From positions 15,351,497-15,415,496 of the forward strand of contig NC_091016.1 in assembly GCF_041296385.1 (NCBI RefSeq): 64,000 nucleotides of DNA, given 5' to 3'. Shown here one piece after another: positions 13,501 through 28,500 of the stretch. Source of the DNA: Aphelocoma coerulescens. Taxonomy: Eukaryota > Chordata > Aves > Passeriformes > Corvidae. A program made the translations under genes and the position numbers. The notes under the pieces are model-generated. The model ran no database searches, was not told the origin of the DNA, and worked only from the letters and a program-made list of their open reading frames with translations. Numbering within the stretch: the first letter of the stretch is position 1; every line of letters starts with the position of its first letter.

Positions 13501-16500
13501 CCTCTCAGCCCTGGGCGTTCCTGCGAGCTTCGTGACTCCAGTTTTCTCCATCAAGGACAGGAGGAGTTGGGCCGCGCACTTCCGCACCTGGACGTGGCGG
13601 CTCCTGGGAAGAAGAGAGCAAACACTGGGGCACAGGGAGCAGAGGGACACAGCGCAGGCCTTGGCCAGAGCATGCTGTCATTGCTGGGGGAAGGAGGCCT
13701 GGATTCTCCCTGACACTTGGGACACCTGTAGAAGGTTCTGTCCTCAGAGAACCACAAAGTTAGCCCTGTACAGAAGGACTGCCTGCAAGCAAGAGCGAGG
13801 AACTCAGTCTCCCTGCACTATCTGATACTCAATGTCTTTCCCCAAATTCACTCGGAGAAAGAGGGAAATTAAAGACAAGCCAGGCTGACCCATCAGGGGC
13901 CAGCCGCTACACAGACAGCTGCAGCAGGATTGAGGATATTTCCACCCATTTACCCCCAAATCTGCAGACCTTGGGAAAAAAACAAATGCAGGCAAAACAC
14001 GCTGTGGGACATGAAGTTGCAGAATATCCAGCAATGCAGCCGGTTTCTTCTGTGAGGCTTGGCAAGAGATACATCTGAACGTTTCCCCCTTTTCCAAAGC
14101 TGAGGAAAGGGTGGCAGTCAGTTTAGCCAGGTTGTCCTGTTCTAGAGAGTGTCTCTTGGGGACTATCAGGCCCAGCACCAACACTTAAGGCAGCACCTGG
14201 TTCAGCTGTCCCATGGCAGTCGGCCTGTGAAGGTGCCTGTACAGTGATTCATCATCTCAAGGCTAACATGAGACATCAGTTTGAATAGAAAGGGGGGCTC
14301 TAAGGCCAGGACAGTCATACAAGACTCCTCTTGGCCGGAGCTGCACCTGCTGTGCAGGCTGTGCCACACCCAGCACGTTGTCCCCCATGTGCTCCATGCC
14401 CCAGCAAGAACCCTCCTTACTTCTCAAGGGAATGGCATAATGAGGATGCATGGTTTTTCCCAGGGCCTCTGTGGTTAGGGCTGTGAAATATCAAAGAGCG
14501 CTCACAGCTGCAGTTGCAATTGTCCCTCTTCCCACAAAACCACAGGGCTCTATCCTTAGCCTTTGCAGGCACTTTCACTTGCCCGCCATTCACCACATCT
14601 AGGCAACTCGGACAGACTGGGAGAACTCCAGGAAGCAGCAGCAAGCTGAGTCAGGGGAGGTTGAGGTTGGATATCAGGAAAAAGTTTTTCACCCAGAGGG
14701 TGGCTGGGCACTGGAACAGGCTCCCCAGGGCAGTGGTCACAGCACCAAGCCTGAGAGAGCTCAGGAAGCCTTTGGACAACGCTCTCAGGCACATGGTGGG
14801 ACCCTTGGGGTGTTCTGTGCAAGGCCAGGAGCTGGACTCGATGATCCTGATGGGCCCCTTCCAACTCAGCATATTCTGATTCAGCTCTGTGATTCTGTCA
14901 ACTAATGGGCTGCACGAGGGCAGAAATAGGTGACAAGAGGAAAGAAGTGAGGTTGATCGGAGAGTCACTGAGTTCACAGAAGATGCAGGATACAGGACCC
15001 TTCCCTCCCACCATTCCCATTCTCTCTCTCAGCCCTTCTCCCCCCCACACAATAGAAGGTGAAGAATATCACTAAGACAAGAAGAACCTACTGGACTCCA
15101 CTGTCCATGAGAGCAGTCATTGCTCGTGCAGGAGTCACATGCTCCACCATGACTCCCAGGGTCTGACTGGCTGCTTTCTGAACAAACTCTGGGGAGTTCC
15201 ACACCATCTGGAGAAGGACCCGAGCAACCTCATCCACCTCCGAGTCCATGTCCTTCTGCAAGGTCACAAAGAGCTCTCCAAGAGTGACGATTGCACAGTA
15301 AGACACCTTTGAGCGAAGGTTGGTCACCTGGGGAAGTCATGAGGGGAAACATAAGAATCACCTTGAAAAGAAAACCAGTTGCCTTAGACAAAAGTCCCAG
15401 GAAACGACAACACTTCCAGCTGTGTCCTGGGGAACACAAAAGCACAGGCAGAGCAGAAGAGCACAAGCACAGAAAGGCACTTACTCTGGCACCAACTTGT
15501 GCTAGGCCTCAGGCCTGCTTACTGCAGGCCTGAAACATATTATTTCACTTAAAGTGTTCTACTTAACTCTTCTGTAATGTCCACTGCTTTGGTTTTAGGC
15601 CCTTTTATTCAAAAAACAAAGAAACAAATTAAAGCAAGGGCTGCTCTCAAACCATAAAGGCACAAGCCATAAAGACAAAGGAGTCATTTACTCCTGTTTG
15701 AAAAAGCAACAGCAGCAGTTGAAGCCCTCAGCCAGGAAACAGAAAACACAGGCTCAAGTCTACAGACTAATTGGCAGGGTTGAATCACAGCTTGGGCAGA
15801 GATTTGGACTGCAGCAAATAACATAATTGGTGTCTCCGTTTCTGCATTTGCACGTTGCATGATAATGGCAGCTCGCTCCAAGAGGAGAGTGCCCGAGAGT
15901 GCCCGACCTAGCAGTAAATAGAGCTACACGTGCACACAGATCCTATAGAGAGCTGACAGACATGAGAAATATAAGGTCTAGAAACAGAAATGAAGGCAGT
16001 CCCTGAGCACACAGGGAGATGAACAGGCACATATCTACTCTACACACCGTGTATGAGGCACGGAGGACGATTCAGAACAATGTTCTTACCTCGTTGGTAA
16101 GTGCCAAGCAAACCTCACGAAGTCTACAAAGAAGGACTTCTGAGTGGGACTCAGCCAGGTGTTTGATGCTGAAGAGTCCCTTCTCCTTCAGCTCCCTGAA
16201 AGGCAAGTACCAAAAAGATTGACTTTCTCTCCACCCAAGAACTAGGCAGCACCCTCTGAAATTACCAGGCTGGTGGCTCAGTCAAACAAAGGGAGGTGCT
16301 TTTCAGGCAGTACTTGATGAAATCGTGGCACTCGCTGCCACAGGTTGCTGTGGCTGTCAAAAGCATACACAAATCCAAGAGGCAAACAGAGGGGTTTCAG
16401 AGTCTTCGTTTGTGGCCGTTTAACAAGGCAGCCTTTCTGAAGTCTCTGGCACATGAAGTCCCTATGTCAGTGCTTCCTGGAAGCTGTGAGACCGTGCCAT

Positions 16501-19500
16501 GCTGCTGTTTCTTGTCACCTCCCTGTGACTCTATGGCACAACTCAGTGCATTTCTCAGAAAGAAGATCTCCCTGTAGCTGCTCCTGGGACTCACATGCGG
16601 AAGGTCACAGGCAGACCCCGACTCCTGCCACTGCTGCCAGCAGTGGGGCCAGAGACAAATCTTACTCAGTCCCACTGCAACCCGAGGCACCCAAATCTCT
16701 ACACTCCAAACTGCTGCCATCCTGCTTCTGGCTTCAGCCAGCAAATCATCTTGTCCCACAGCTTTCTCTCTTCCCTCAAGATTTCCTTTGCAGCTCCACA
16801 GAGCAGCAGGCAAAGCGAGGAAACAGCACGGACCTGCTGCAGCTGGAGCACTGCTGCAGAGCAAGGCCAAGAAAAGGCTGCTCTCAAATCTTTATCCTCT
16901 CTCTGCTCTGGAGTGGTTTCACTGGTGCCCCTCGGCCCTCTGGGCTGTTGGGGCTCAGAGGCACTAGCAAGATACTCTCCTCACCTACCTTAACGCTAAG
17001 AGGGAGAAAGAGGGAACGGGGCCTTTCTTACCAGTCATCGCTGCTGAGCAAGGAGAGTGCCTCGAGCAAGGACTGCTGTGGCTCCAAAGAGGCTCCGTCC
17101 TTCTGCCCCTTCCCACGGAGCGGCTCCTCTCGGCGCTCGGCACCAGTGGCCGTCTGCGGGGTCACTGTAAGGAGAGGGTCAGCCCTGAGCGCTGCAGCCC
17201 CGGGCAAGGCACCCCGCCATGGAGCGGCCTGCAGCCCCATCTCCCAGCCAGGCTTCCATGAGGTACAAACTGGCACTGGCTCAGAGAATTCCCTGCTCTC
17301 TGGCTCCTTGCTTTCTCCCAGCCCCCCCCAGCTGGGCACAGCTCCTTGGCTAAACCTGACAATTGCCCACACAGCGCCAGCTCCCGAGTGCCACAGGTAC
17401 CACAGCCAGCGGCACCTTCCTGAGGCCGCAGAGCTCCCACTCCCTGTGAGACAGTGCCCACCAGCAGGACTTGCTACCCCAGGAGGGACCCCTCAGCTGC
17501 CTCTCTTGTCTCAGCACCCTGATTTCCCCGAGCCCTGAGGACAGAGGCACTCTGCAACTCCCTGAGGAAAGACCTGCAGCTGCCTCGTGACAGCACCAAG
17601 CCGAGCCTGAACAACCGAGCCCTGCTGGGCCCGGCTGAATCCCCTCAGAGCAACTACCAGGGAACAGCGATACCTGACCCTTCACACCTCACAGCGCCTC
17701 TGTTCCCATTGACTTCAGCTGCTCTAGACAGAGGGCAGCTGAGTGCACTTACATTTCAGCCTGCTATTGAGAAGGGAGTAGTTCATGGAGTTTGTTCTTT
17801 CTAAGCATCAGGAATCTTTACTATTTCGGTAAAGTACACACTGGCTGTATTTCAAAGATGCTGAGGTGAAATTTGTTTGCCATCAAATGGACTTGTGTGC
17901 ACACTGTGCAAGCCTAAGCTTTCTCTTATGGAAAAATGGAATCTCTAGCCCAGATGGTTGATAAAAAAGCCTTCCAAATGCAAATTGATGATATGAATAC
18001 CTAAAGACAGATGCAATTTGTGGGCAGATGAACTCTCTTGATAGTCAGTTTACAAGGTATGAGAAAATTCAGACGATAAATCCATTTCTTATGAAACCCA
18101 TTTGTCATCAAAAGGACTGTTCATCATAAATTTCATGTCATGCACTCAACAGGTCGTTTTCTAATGTGTACATGGAAACATCTGAGCTGTCTCAAATGAT
18201 GGAGTTTAAATATTGCACAGAATCTAGAATATTCAGATGGGAGCTAATCTGGCTGTCACTGATGTAGCCCTGTCACTGCCATCAGTGGTGTCACTGCAGC
18301 AGGATGTCGATGTATACATCTATATTCAGAATGAATGGGGAGCCACGTCAGGCTAGTTCTGGTCAATTGTGACCATGGAAGTAGCATCACTAGAAAAGAG
18401 CACTCAAAGTATCATTCCTAGCTCCCTTCTTCTTATCTCACCCTACTCAGGATCATAGCACAGGCAGGCTGCCCTCAAAGGAGAGGCAAGAGCCACTAGG
18501 GACTATGTGCTGTGTATTCACGGCGGGCAGCAAACAGCCTGGGAGCACCAGGCAGCCCCTCCTGGCTGTCACCTGCTACACAGGCCGCTGTATTTGGGTG
18601 GGGTGACACAGGAGGCGCTGCTTGTTCCCTCTTGGCATTGCAGGCCGTGGGATGGCAGCAGCGAGAAGCCATTGGGCACTTCTGGGAGCAGCAGCACGGC
18701 TGCACCAAGTGGCTGACTGCCATGCAGAGACAACCCTTGCTGGGAGAGCAGGAAAGCTGGCTGCAGAGCCGGACAGCAGCACAGGCAGAGGGCCAAGATG
18801 GAGAGCGGACAGTTGATCGTGGTGGTACTCGGAGGTGCACAGTGAGCACACCCTGCCAGACTGCCCCGAGCTCATCCCTGCAGTTACAGCTGCCTCCTGG
18901 CACCAGTGCTGTAGTTTGGTCTATCAGGATGGGCAAAAGCCAGAGCTTAGGTCTTTACCACTACTTTATGCAGCTCAGCTTTCCAATGGATCTCTAAGAA
19001 CCAAGTGCTCCAGTACTGCCGAGCTGGAGTAACTCAAGAGTAGATTTGCTGTCCATTCTCAGCACAGGCTATGAACCCAAGATCCCAGCTGTGGTGGCTG
19101 AGGCAGGAGGCGGTTTGCGCTCCTTGTGCAAGGAAAACCGGTGCAGGAAAAAGCTGCTGTGGAGCAGGCTTACCTGAGGAGTTGCGTGGGAAGCTGCCGT
19201 CTCCATGGATGATGGGCTTATTGGGCAGTAAGGGCACATTGTCCTGCTTCCTCAAGACCTTCTCCTTCAAGGCACTACCAGGGTGTTTTCTCTGCACACT
19301 GGAAGCTGTGCCATTGACAGGCAGTAGGCTAAAGCCTGCAGGGACCAAAGAGGAGCTTGGGAGTGGAGGCTGACAATGGAAAGGCCCAGAAAACTTGCTG
19401 GAGCTGGGTAACGTCTCTTTGTTATCCCAACGAACTTCAAGTATAACAGTGGCACAGTACCATGGGAAAGTGATCACAGAATCACAGACTCCTAGAAGAG

Positions 19501-22500
19501 TTTGGGTCTGAAGGCACCTTTTACCACCATCTAGTCCAGCTCCCATGAGCAGGGACATCTTCAGCTAGAGCAGGTTCCTCAGGGCCCCATCTAACACGGC
19601 CTTGAACACCTTCAAGGATCGATCAACAACAGCTTCTCGGGCCAAACTCTTCCAGTGTTTCATCCCCTTCATTATAAAAAAGTTCTTCCTAATATCTAAT
19701 CGAAATCTACCCTCTTCTGGTTTCAAACCAAATTGCAGGGATGCTTCCCTGAAGAAACAAGGAAACCCCAGTATTGCTTTTCTTTTGTTTCCCTGTTTCA
19801 GAAGCTGGCTGGGGAAGTTCCCAAAAGAAAGCGCAGATAACCTTGCGTGATGCCCTCGGGCTGAGTGCTGCCTCCTGAGGTCCCTGCTGCTGCCCTGGGG
19901 CAGCGCACACAGCACTGCAGTCAGAGCCCCTCAGCCGGGATTCAGTCGGCAACGCTGCTTGCTCCTGGGGCTACAACAGAAGCACTGGCTCGGGGCTTCA
20001 GCACAGCTCTACAGCGCCAGCTCCTCAGCAGGGAGTGGTGGGAGAAGGGTCTCTGGGGTTTTCATTAGAAGGAGTTGAATTTTGTTTCTTCCAGGTTGCA
20101 CCTTGGTTGAAAAGCATTCTTTTGGACCCACTTTTCCTGGAGGCTGCTAGCCAGGAGAGAGTCTGAAGCCCCAGTGTACTTTGCAAGACAGAATTTTACA
20201 CTCTGAAGGACTTCAGAGGGGAAGGTGGGAAGCTGATATTCTGTTACTGACTCAGTGAGGCCCTGGGCAAGACACTTCATGCCTCTCCATTTTTCTTTGG
20301 GGACCGGAAATACATCCTATGCAAACTCCCACTTGGATGCGAGTGTAACAGCCCCCCGGTCTCAGGGCAACACTGTGCAGAGGGCAAGCGAGTGATCAGA
20401 AAGGACCCCAGGTGTAGCAACCACTTACTTGCTGCAGCTGCATCCCCGGGGTCAACTGTCTGTGGAAGCAGCTGCAAGGACGTTTCCTTTTCTCTCTTTG
20501 TCTTGATCTCTGTCTCCAAAGGCCCCATTGGATTCCGCTCTAAGTTCCTTTGAGCCAAAATGCACAATGCAGCACGGATCTACATGCAATGGGAATGCAT
20601 CAGAGACTGTAAGCAGAGACACACAAACCAGACACAACATCTCATCAGGAGCACAGAGTCCATCGAGTTCCACAGTCCTTGATGCAGCTCCATGTACATT
20701 CCAATGGTTCCTGAAGAATGTCTCCTGTCCTCACCTTGGCAATTACACACAGTGAGGTGGAACGCTTTATTGCCATAACCTTCCACTGCTCCAAGGTACT
20801 GTTTCTCCGCCTATGTCAAGAGGCCCTGCTTGAAGCAAGAAAATCACAGGAGTGCTCCAAGACAGATGAAGAGCCCACATGACCGGTGGGCAGGCAGTTC
20901 CCTTCCTACATGGCAGGAAGAATAAAAACCATGTGCAATACGCAGCAAGGAGGGGTAATTAGCTGTTGCTTAACACTCATGGCCAGGAATTGCAGCAGTT
21001 TCTCACTTCTGGCTTCTGAAGGACTCAGCTGCTCTCAGAGACCGTGAGGCCAAAAAGAGGAGTCACGTGAAAACAAGTTGCAGAAACATTGATGTTAATG
21101 TGCAGAAAAATTGAGAGTGAGAGGGCTGTGAGATACAGCAAGAAAGGTAACCAGGAAAAATCAAAGTCTCCCATTTTATTTTGCAGCCTTGCTTACACTC
21201 AGCATTAGAATCCTTGCTTCTGTGCTTCCGAGGATGCACTTTGCCCACATTCACTGATGTGTAGCTTGCTCTGCCATTCAGAACTTCTCTACAAGGGCCT
21301 TTGCACATAAAGAATGCTTCTGGCATGACCTTAGCACCATCTCCAAACCAGTGACCTTGCCACCACTGGAAATAGCCAAGCAATTGCTCTGGAGCTGTCA
21401 AATATATTCCCAAGAGAATCCCCATCCCCCAAGAGTGGAAGATTATGATTTTCAGGGACATTTTGGGCCAAACACTAAACAGTCACTGGAAAGGAAGTCT
21501 GCTCATCCCTGTCCTTATCCCTCACCTTTTGAAAGCCATCCTTCAGGGCTTCGGCATTCGTAAGGCCAGCACCGGTGGGGTGATCCGTCTCCTTGGCCTG
21601 GCTCAGTGGGAGGCCTGTTAATGGAAGCAAAGGTTCCTGTAAATCTCTGGCACACTTCAAGCCCCCAACAGCGCCACGCTGGGCAACAGGCAAGACAGCT
21701 TCCAGACTGCGGAGCTCTGATAAGGCCCAGAGATTGTGTCTGAGAGCAGCAAGGTACATATGCCTAGAACCTCTCCCAATGGATGGGCTACTGCCACAGT
21801 GCACTGGCAGCAGACATGGCATTGCTCTGTTGGCCAGCAGAGTGAAACCTCCTGCATGATGAAGGCCTCATCCCTGGGTGCTGGAGAGCCGCTGTGTTTG
21901 ATAGAGAAGGGCAGAGACGGAGCTTGCTCCTGACAGAGATTCTTATCTGCCCTAATTCATGCTGATTTTAGTACACATCTTCTTCCTGGGTCCTAAAAGA
22001 ACTCCTGGGTTCTAATACCTGTAAGCATTTAGATCAATATTTTCTTCTCTTTGTTGCAATATTTTAGAGGACATGAAAAGAAAAGCTTAGGATTGCAGGA
22101 GTGTTAGCCAAACGTGAATTGTGTTCTTGAAACGGGATCATTTGCTTTCCCCGAGGATTTTCATTCTAAACTGTGTGAGATTGGGCCACTTTCAGGCCAG
22201 TCTGACTAAAGGCTGATTTTCCTAATGGAAGTGGAACAATGTAACTCGTTCTGAAATACTCCCCAACAGAGCCCTTAAAACTCAGAGGATGAGTCACTCT
22301 TTACATGGCTTCACAGAGGATAAAATCCCGTGGCAGCAAAGTAGCAAAAAACCAATGTCTTAAATCAGGATTTTTTTCCCTGCAAAATGGTCAGCTTAAT
22401 AATAAAAAAGAGTTAGATATGGGCTTTGAGGAAGGAGGGCTATTCTGGATTGGGGGCAAGGCCTCGGAAGGTAAGAGCATCTGGGAAGTTAACAGGGAAA

Positions 22501-25500
22501 AACTACTGACTCCAGGGTAACCTCCTTGGGAGCAGTGCAGTCAGTCCCAAGTGCAAAGTGGAGACACAAAATGTAACAGAGGCCACAATGCCAACATAAA
22601 GTATCTGAAGCTACACTATTTCATTGGAGAGATTCCCAGGTAACTTCTAAAGAGCTGCACAGGGAAACACGCTCCTGCCAGCAGCCACTTGAGGCAGACC
22701 AGGGAGACACCCTGACCCACTTCCAGAGAGCCAGCACAGGAACAGCCTGGCCTCTGGGCTGCCCTGGGACAGCAGGGAGCCCAGAGCCCTGTGCTTTCCA
22801 GGAATGGCTCAGCTGCACACGCACCCTCCTGCTCCTCTCCCGGCCCCACAGCTGAGCAGCCCTACAGCTACACGGGGCACTGGGAGCTGCACAGCTCATT
22901 GCAGGGGGCACATGCAGGGCAGAACTGTTCCCTGGCAATGTGCCCAGGCTCTCTAGGCTGGCACAAGAGCCTTCCTCCCGCCAGAGAGCGGCCCAGCTCC
23001 CGCCTTACCTCTTTGTGAGGCTGAGCCATGCTCAGCCTTCACCGTGTCCTCCCTGGCAGTGACCCCGGGGGCAGCGCTGCTCAGCTGCCCCTGCCGGGGC
23101 TCCTGGGCCAAGGCCCCCTGAGCAGGCTGCGAGCGGAGACCTGCACTGCCAAGGCCGGGCTTCCGCACGTCAGTTGGCACCAAGCCGAAAAGTTCAGCCA
23201 GGTCCCTTGGGAACAGAGGCATCCCAGGTCCTATCACACACCATGAATTTTTTTTCTTCCTCTGGGCTTTTGTTGTAGACTCAGAAGAAGCTGTAGATCA
23301 GGTACAAGGGAAGAAGTGAGTTAGTTGAACTCCCACCTTTACAATCACCACAACTAATGGGTGAGGCACTCGAGGGGTGTTTTAATATTGAGAAGATCGC
23401 TTTGTTTTTATTTTTCATGAGACTAGCATCACTATAATTGGTCTGAACTCTATGGAGCTGGCAGGACAGGAGAGAGACATTCCACTACTTTGCTTCTGTG
23501 CTGCTCATGGCTCATCCACTAGTTGGGGATCCCTTTCCTTCCAAACAGTTGGCAACCCACAGGGGGGTCTCTAGAATTTGACAATTCCACCTAGGAAGTA
23601 ATTGCTTTCCAAAGCCAGTTTTCAAGGCCTTTGTTTCTGTAACTCCCCCTCAGTTCTCGGCTGGGTTTTGTTGGTGGTTTTTATTTCTCTTTACAACAAA
23701 GGCAGTGCTGGGACACAAACAATGGCACCACGTGTTAGAAGCTGCAGAAGATTTGCAATCAAAATTAGATGTCCCCAGTATTCAAGCAGCCCATATCTGT
23801 AGGGAGCACATTGTTCATGCAAACGTTCCAGCTTTTCTCTGCTTTGTTGCTCCAGGGGTTTATTCCCTGCTTTCTCCCCTGTGGAGACACCCAAACCCAA
23901 CATAAACATGACCTGCCTCAAAACATTTCTGATCTTCGCTAATCCTGACAATTCAAAATTTTCTTAATGGAAATGGCAGGGGCAGGTTAATCTGAAATGC
24001 TCTCCAACGGAGCTTTTAAAACTCAGAGAACTAATCATTCTGTACAGGCCTCCACCGATGATAAAATCATGTGGCAGCAGGGCAGTAAAAAGGAATAACT
24101 GTCTTAAATCAGGATTTTTTTCCCCTGTAGAATGGTCAGCACAATTATAAAAGCGTAACAGGTAAGCTTTAATGAGATAGCTCATTTCTAGTGCAGAATT
24201 AATCCAGCTAAAATGCCACCTTACATACTCAGCAATACTTCTCCCCAGATGCATTCAGCATTCCAGCTGCATATCAGCAATTACGGAGTCATTCCAAAGG
24301 GGCCTTGCCAAGGATTTGGCAGAACTAACCCTGAGGCAAGGGACCAGTGGATCTGATCCCTTTTTCTGCATCAGCAAAATTGTTCCTTCAAATCTCACCT
24401 CTCCTATCATTCCACGCCCAGAGATGGCAAAGGAACAACACCACTGTCATTGAGGCTTTGAACTTGAAAGCAGGGGCTGACACACATGCACCAGACACCG
24501 CATTTTGTCTGGCACAACTCTTCTTGTCAGGGCTCAGGCAAGGCAGGGAGGGGGGACAGGGCAGAAGCCATCTCCTCCCCCAGCCTCAGCCTGCACTACT
24601 GACACAGGCAGAGAGAGTCGGGGAAGAGATTTGCCATCGTGAACCTGCCATAGGTGGCTTTAGGCCTGTGCTGTCAGAGGATGACAAACTCTGATCCTGC
24701 ATAGGCTGCATCCATTTGGAAGTCTCCTTCCCCTTAATTGGAACATTAACAAGGCCTTTCTGTCTAAGGAGGTTTCCCTATTTCTCCCCATGCAAAACCA
24801 GGCAATGTCCATGAATCTCCTTCAGATCGCAAAGGCTTCAGCACAGAAACTGCCCCAAGGGAAGGTGTCCTCCTTCAAAGGCAGGAGGAAGGAGTGGGAA
24901 CATTTCTCCTTTCATGCTAAATGTCTTTTTTTCTCTACTAATTATGACCTTAGAAAGGGTGCAGGGAGACGAAAGGCATGTGCAGGATGGAGAGGAATGT
25001 TTTCTTTTCTTGTGGCACATTTCCCGAGCCCCAAGGTACCAGTGCAGCTCCTGGAGTAATTTTCGCTGCACCACCGGAGCACACTCCCAGTGACCAGGCT
25101 CTGGGAGAGTCCACTGAGCCCATCAAGGAATTGAAAGGGATTCGAAGAAATTTAAAGCAGGATGGTTTTCAACCCAAATGTCCCAATGCCACCCCTGGAT
25201 CAGCATTCCAATGGTCATTTTAGGGACAGACATGCCCTGTACCTACTTGCATGTTCAGAGTTCTTCTCTTTGCTTCTGCTGCTGGATCTTGGCCTTGAGA
25301 AAATGGAGGACAAAAGAACATATGAGCAGGTAGAAAGAGAAGGGCATGGAATGTGTGTAGCAACAAAGGAGGCAAACCTTCTTAGCATGGTCCCCCTGAT
25401 GAAGGAGGAAATGCAACACATAAACCCAACTGCAAAACTGCAAACCAACCCAACTGCAAACCCAATTGCAAAGCTGATGAATTGTCCTTAAGCTTTCAGT

Positions 25501-28500
25501 TGCTGGAGTCCCACAGAGCTTGCCAAGCTCTGGCTGAAACACAGCAGTCATTCTTCAACTTGCATCAGACCTGCCCAGTTCTCTCCTTTTGGAGCCAAGT
25601 GGCTCCTACAGCCTCTGTGCAGCAGCAAGAGCTGCTGAGCTGAGACACAAGTCTGTATGGAGGGCAGCTACTTTTGTTCTCCTGACAAAGCTTGACTTTG
25701 CCTGCTCATGCCTTACACTGGTGACAGTCTCGGGCTACATGGGGTCATAGCACTGCTCTCTCCTGAGAATGACAGTACACCTGCTTGCTCTTTCAAGGAC
25801 AAAAAGGCCTTTTCCAACTCAGCTGCTAGGTAAGGATACTCAGATTGCACTTTAAAAGCCCTACGGATGCTTTTCAATTGCATCTTCTGTGACTCCTTCC
25901 TTATCCTTGTCACTAGGATAAGCTTGACAGCTACATTTTCTCACACCTATATCCAAGCTAATATCTTTGCATCAGGTACAGTGTAGATACAAAAATGCTG
26001 CTAGCGAGGATTTTCTTGTTATTTTCTAAGTCCGTGAGAGACTTTTCTCTCTCACAGAAGAGGTAGCAGGGAATGTAAACAACCCAGACACCTGCAACCT
26101 TGAAAAGTCTTGTTTATGGTATAGTAGAAAAATATTTTGACAATGGATGTTTTAGGATTTTAGCCAATCACCCCCAAGGGGTGGCTGGCCCTTTGTCCAA
26201 TTAGGCTATGAAGAAAAAAGTCTATAAAAGAGTTTGTAAAATAATTAAATAAATCAATCTTGCTGCACAACTCCTGCCTGCTGGATCTTCTCCTCCTCCT
26301 CCTCCCTATGGCTGCGGGACACGGTGCTATACCGTAGGAACCAGGCCTGCGGTAATATTTGGTGCTGCCCGACGTGATCTGCACTCCCTGACGTGTCCTG
26401 CTGCTGCGAGCCAAGCCGAATTCCTCTAGAGGTACGCTGCTCCCCTTTGCCCCCCGGGACCGGGAGGTCCGACAGAACTGAGAAATGGCAAACAGCGGCT
26501 CACAAACCGAAGCTGCGATGCTGGTCTGGAAAGGTGTGTTTAGCATATTGCGCACCTCCATTCCTGAAAACTCAGTTCGGGAATTATTAGACTGGGCTAC
26601 TTTAAAAGGGATTTCCATGGACAGAGATAGTGCCCTGGACTTTGCCTTATGGCAGGAACTCGGATGCGCTGTCCGACAGGAGCTCCCGACTGGGGACTCA
26701 GCAGCGTTAGAATTATACAAAACCTGGCGTTCATTATTTTTCCTGCTGACAGACCTTGACTGTGATAGCAGGGCTGGCTCGCCTATCTCGGTGATGAGTG
26801 ACGGAGGAATGTCCGAGGGGGGCCCCGTTGACTGGGTTTCCGGGGAAAATGATAATGGATTCAGAAACCCCCCCCCAGCTCCACAGGCAGAGCCTGCGCC
26901 GGCTCACCCTGCACAATCGCAGGACTCCACAGCCCCCAGGAACCCCGCGCCGCCAGAGGCGGGGGGGTCAGAGCAGCGGGAGGGCGCACAGCCTGCCTTG
27001 CCATTCGGCTGGGCGGCGGCCACGGCTTATCCAGGGCCGCAGATCAGCGGCTTAGCCACTTGGATGCCCAGAGAGGCTCCTAGCTCGGTTCCGTACGGAC
27101 CTGGATCTAACTTCTTAGCCGGCATAGCGCCGGGCGTGCCTGCCCCGGGACTCCCTGGGTGTGGTCCGCTGCCCTCCCTGGCGCTGGACTGTTCTGCGCA
27201 GTCGCAGAACCCAGCCATCGACCTCTTAGTGCAGCATTTGCCTTTGCTGATGGAGCTGCCAAACTTATCCCGAAGGATGGAGGAACTCCTCACACTGTTA
27301 GAGCGGCGAATGCCCGAACCAGCGCCGCCCGCGCCCCCCCCGCCATCCGCGGGAGATGCGGCTCCGAGCCGAGAAACGGCGCGGCCGGCGGCGAACTCGG
27401 AAGCGGCGCAGCCGCGGCAAAACCCGGCAGCGGCAGCGGCTGCGGAGCCGCGGCCAGAGACGGCGGCTGCGGAGCAGCGGGCAGGGGGGGAAGCGCCCAG
27501 AGCGACCCCCGAGAACGGGCCGGCGGCGGCAGCGCCGGGCGCGGCTGGGGAGCGCGGAACAGCAGCGGCAGCGGCGACCGCGCCGAACGCAGCTGCTGTG
27601 CCAGAGGCGGCGGCGCCGAGAGCGGCTGTAGCCTCAGAGACAGCGGCAGCAGTTCCAGTACCAGTTCGGTCGGGGCCGGCCGAGACGGCCTCCCGTATAG
27701 AAACTGGTGTAAAAACTGCCGCGCAGCCAGCTGCAGTCTGTCCTGTCTGTTCTGCCTCTAGCGAACTTAGCCAAAGTGCCCCTCCACGTAAATTTCTGTT
27801 CACTCCCAGCACCCCAAAGTTGCCTTTGCCTGATGATTCCTCGTCAGGCAGTGAGGCAGATGAGGTGCTGGCCCCAGCTCGTCAGGCGGCTGTAGCCGCG
27901 CGGCGAAGGAAAAGGCTGCGCCGGTCTCGCCCCTGGACCTTTCAGGACTGCACGGTAACAGTGCGTCCGACGCATTATAATCGCTTCTTAGAGTCTATTA
28001 AGATGCGAGCATTGGAGGAGGGTGACTGGAGGTCATTAGAAATCCTTGGAATGCCATATAGATCTGAGGATTCTGGGGGTAACCGGGGAGCTGTTACACT
28101 CCATCCACAGGCGGTGCCAGAAGTTCAGGATGGTAGTGCTTCCCCTAAAGGGGAGATCCAAGCTTTCCCAGTGTATAAGGCTCTCCCAGATTCAGGGGAG
28201 CATGACAAGCATGAGGTACTTGCCTGGAAAGTTGCCCAGGGCCTCCAATCCAAGGTGGCACAATATGGACTAGGTTCTGCTGAGGTTATGCAGATAATAA
28301 GGGTGATAAATACGGATTTGCTTTCTCCATTTGATATCAGACACTTAGGTCAAATTCTATTTCAACCTGTACAATTTACAGTTTTTGAGAAAACCTGGAG
28401 AAAGCTGGCCGGCAAGACTGCATTAGCAAATATGCAGCTCCCTGCTGCTGATCCTAGACAGACAGCAGGAGTGGATGCTTTGATGGGGACTGGTCCCTTC

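Noticed and set aside
16453..17538. A 361-codon plus-strand open frame
   Set aside because: Antisense across an intron and the TOG3-entry exon; low-complexity Ser/Pro/Leu composition and no recognisable domain.
27027..27812. A 261-codon minus-strand open frame inside ERV gag
   Set aside because: It is antisense to the Ala/Pro-rich gag region and made of complementary GC codons, with no promoter or domain. Treated as a shadow.
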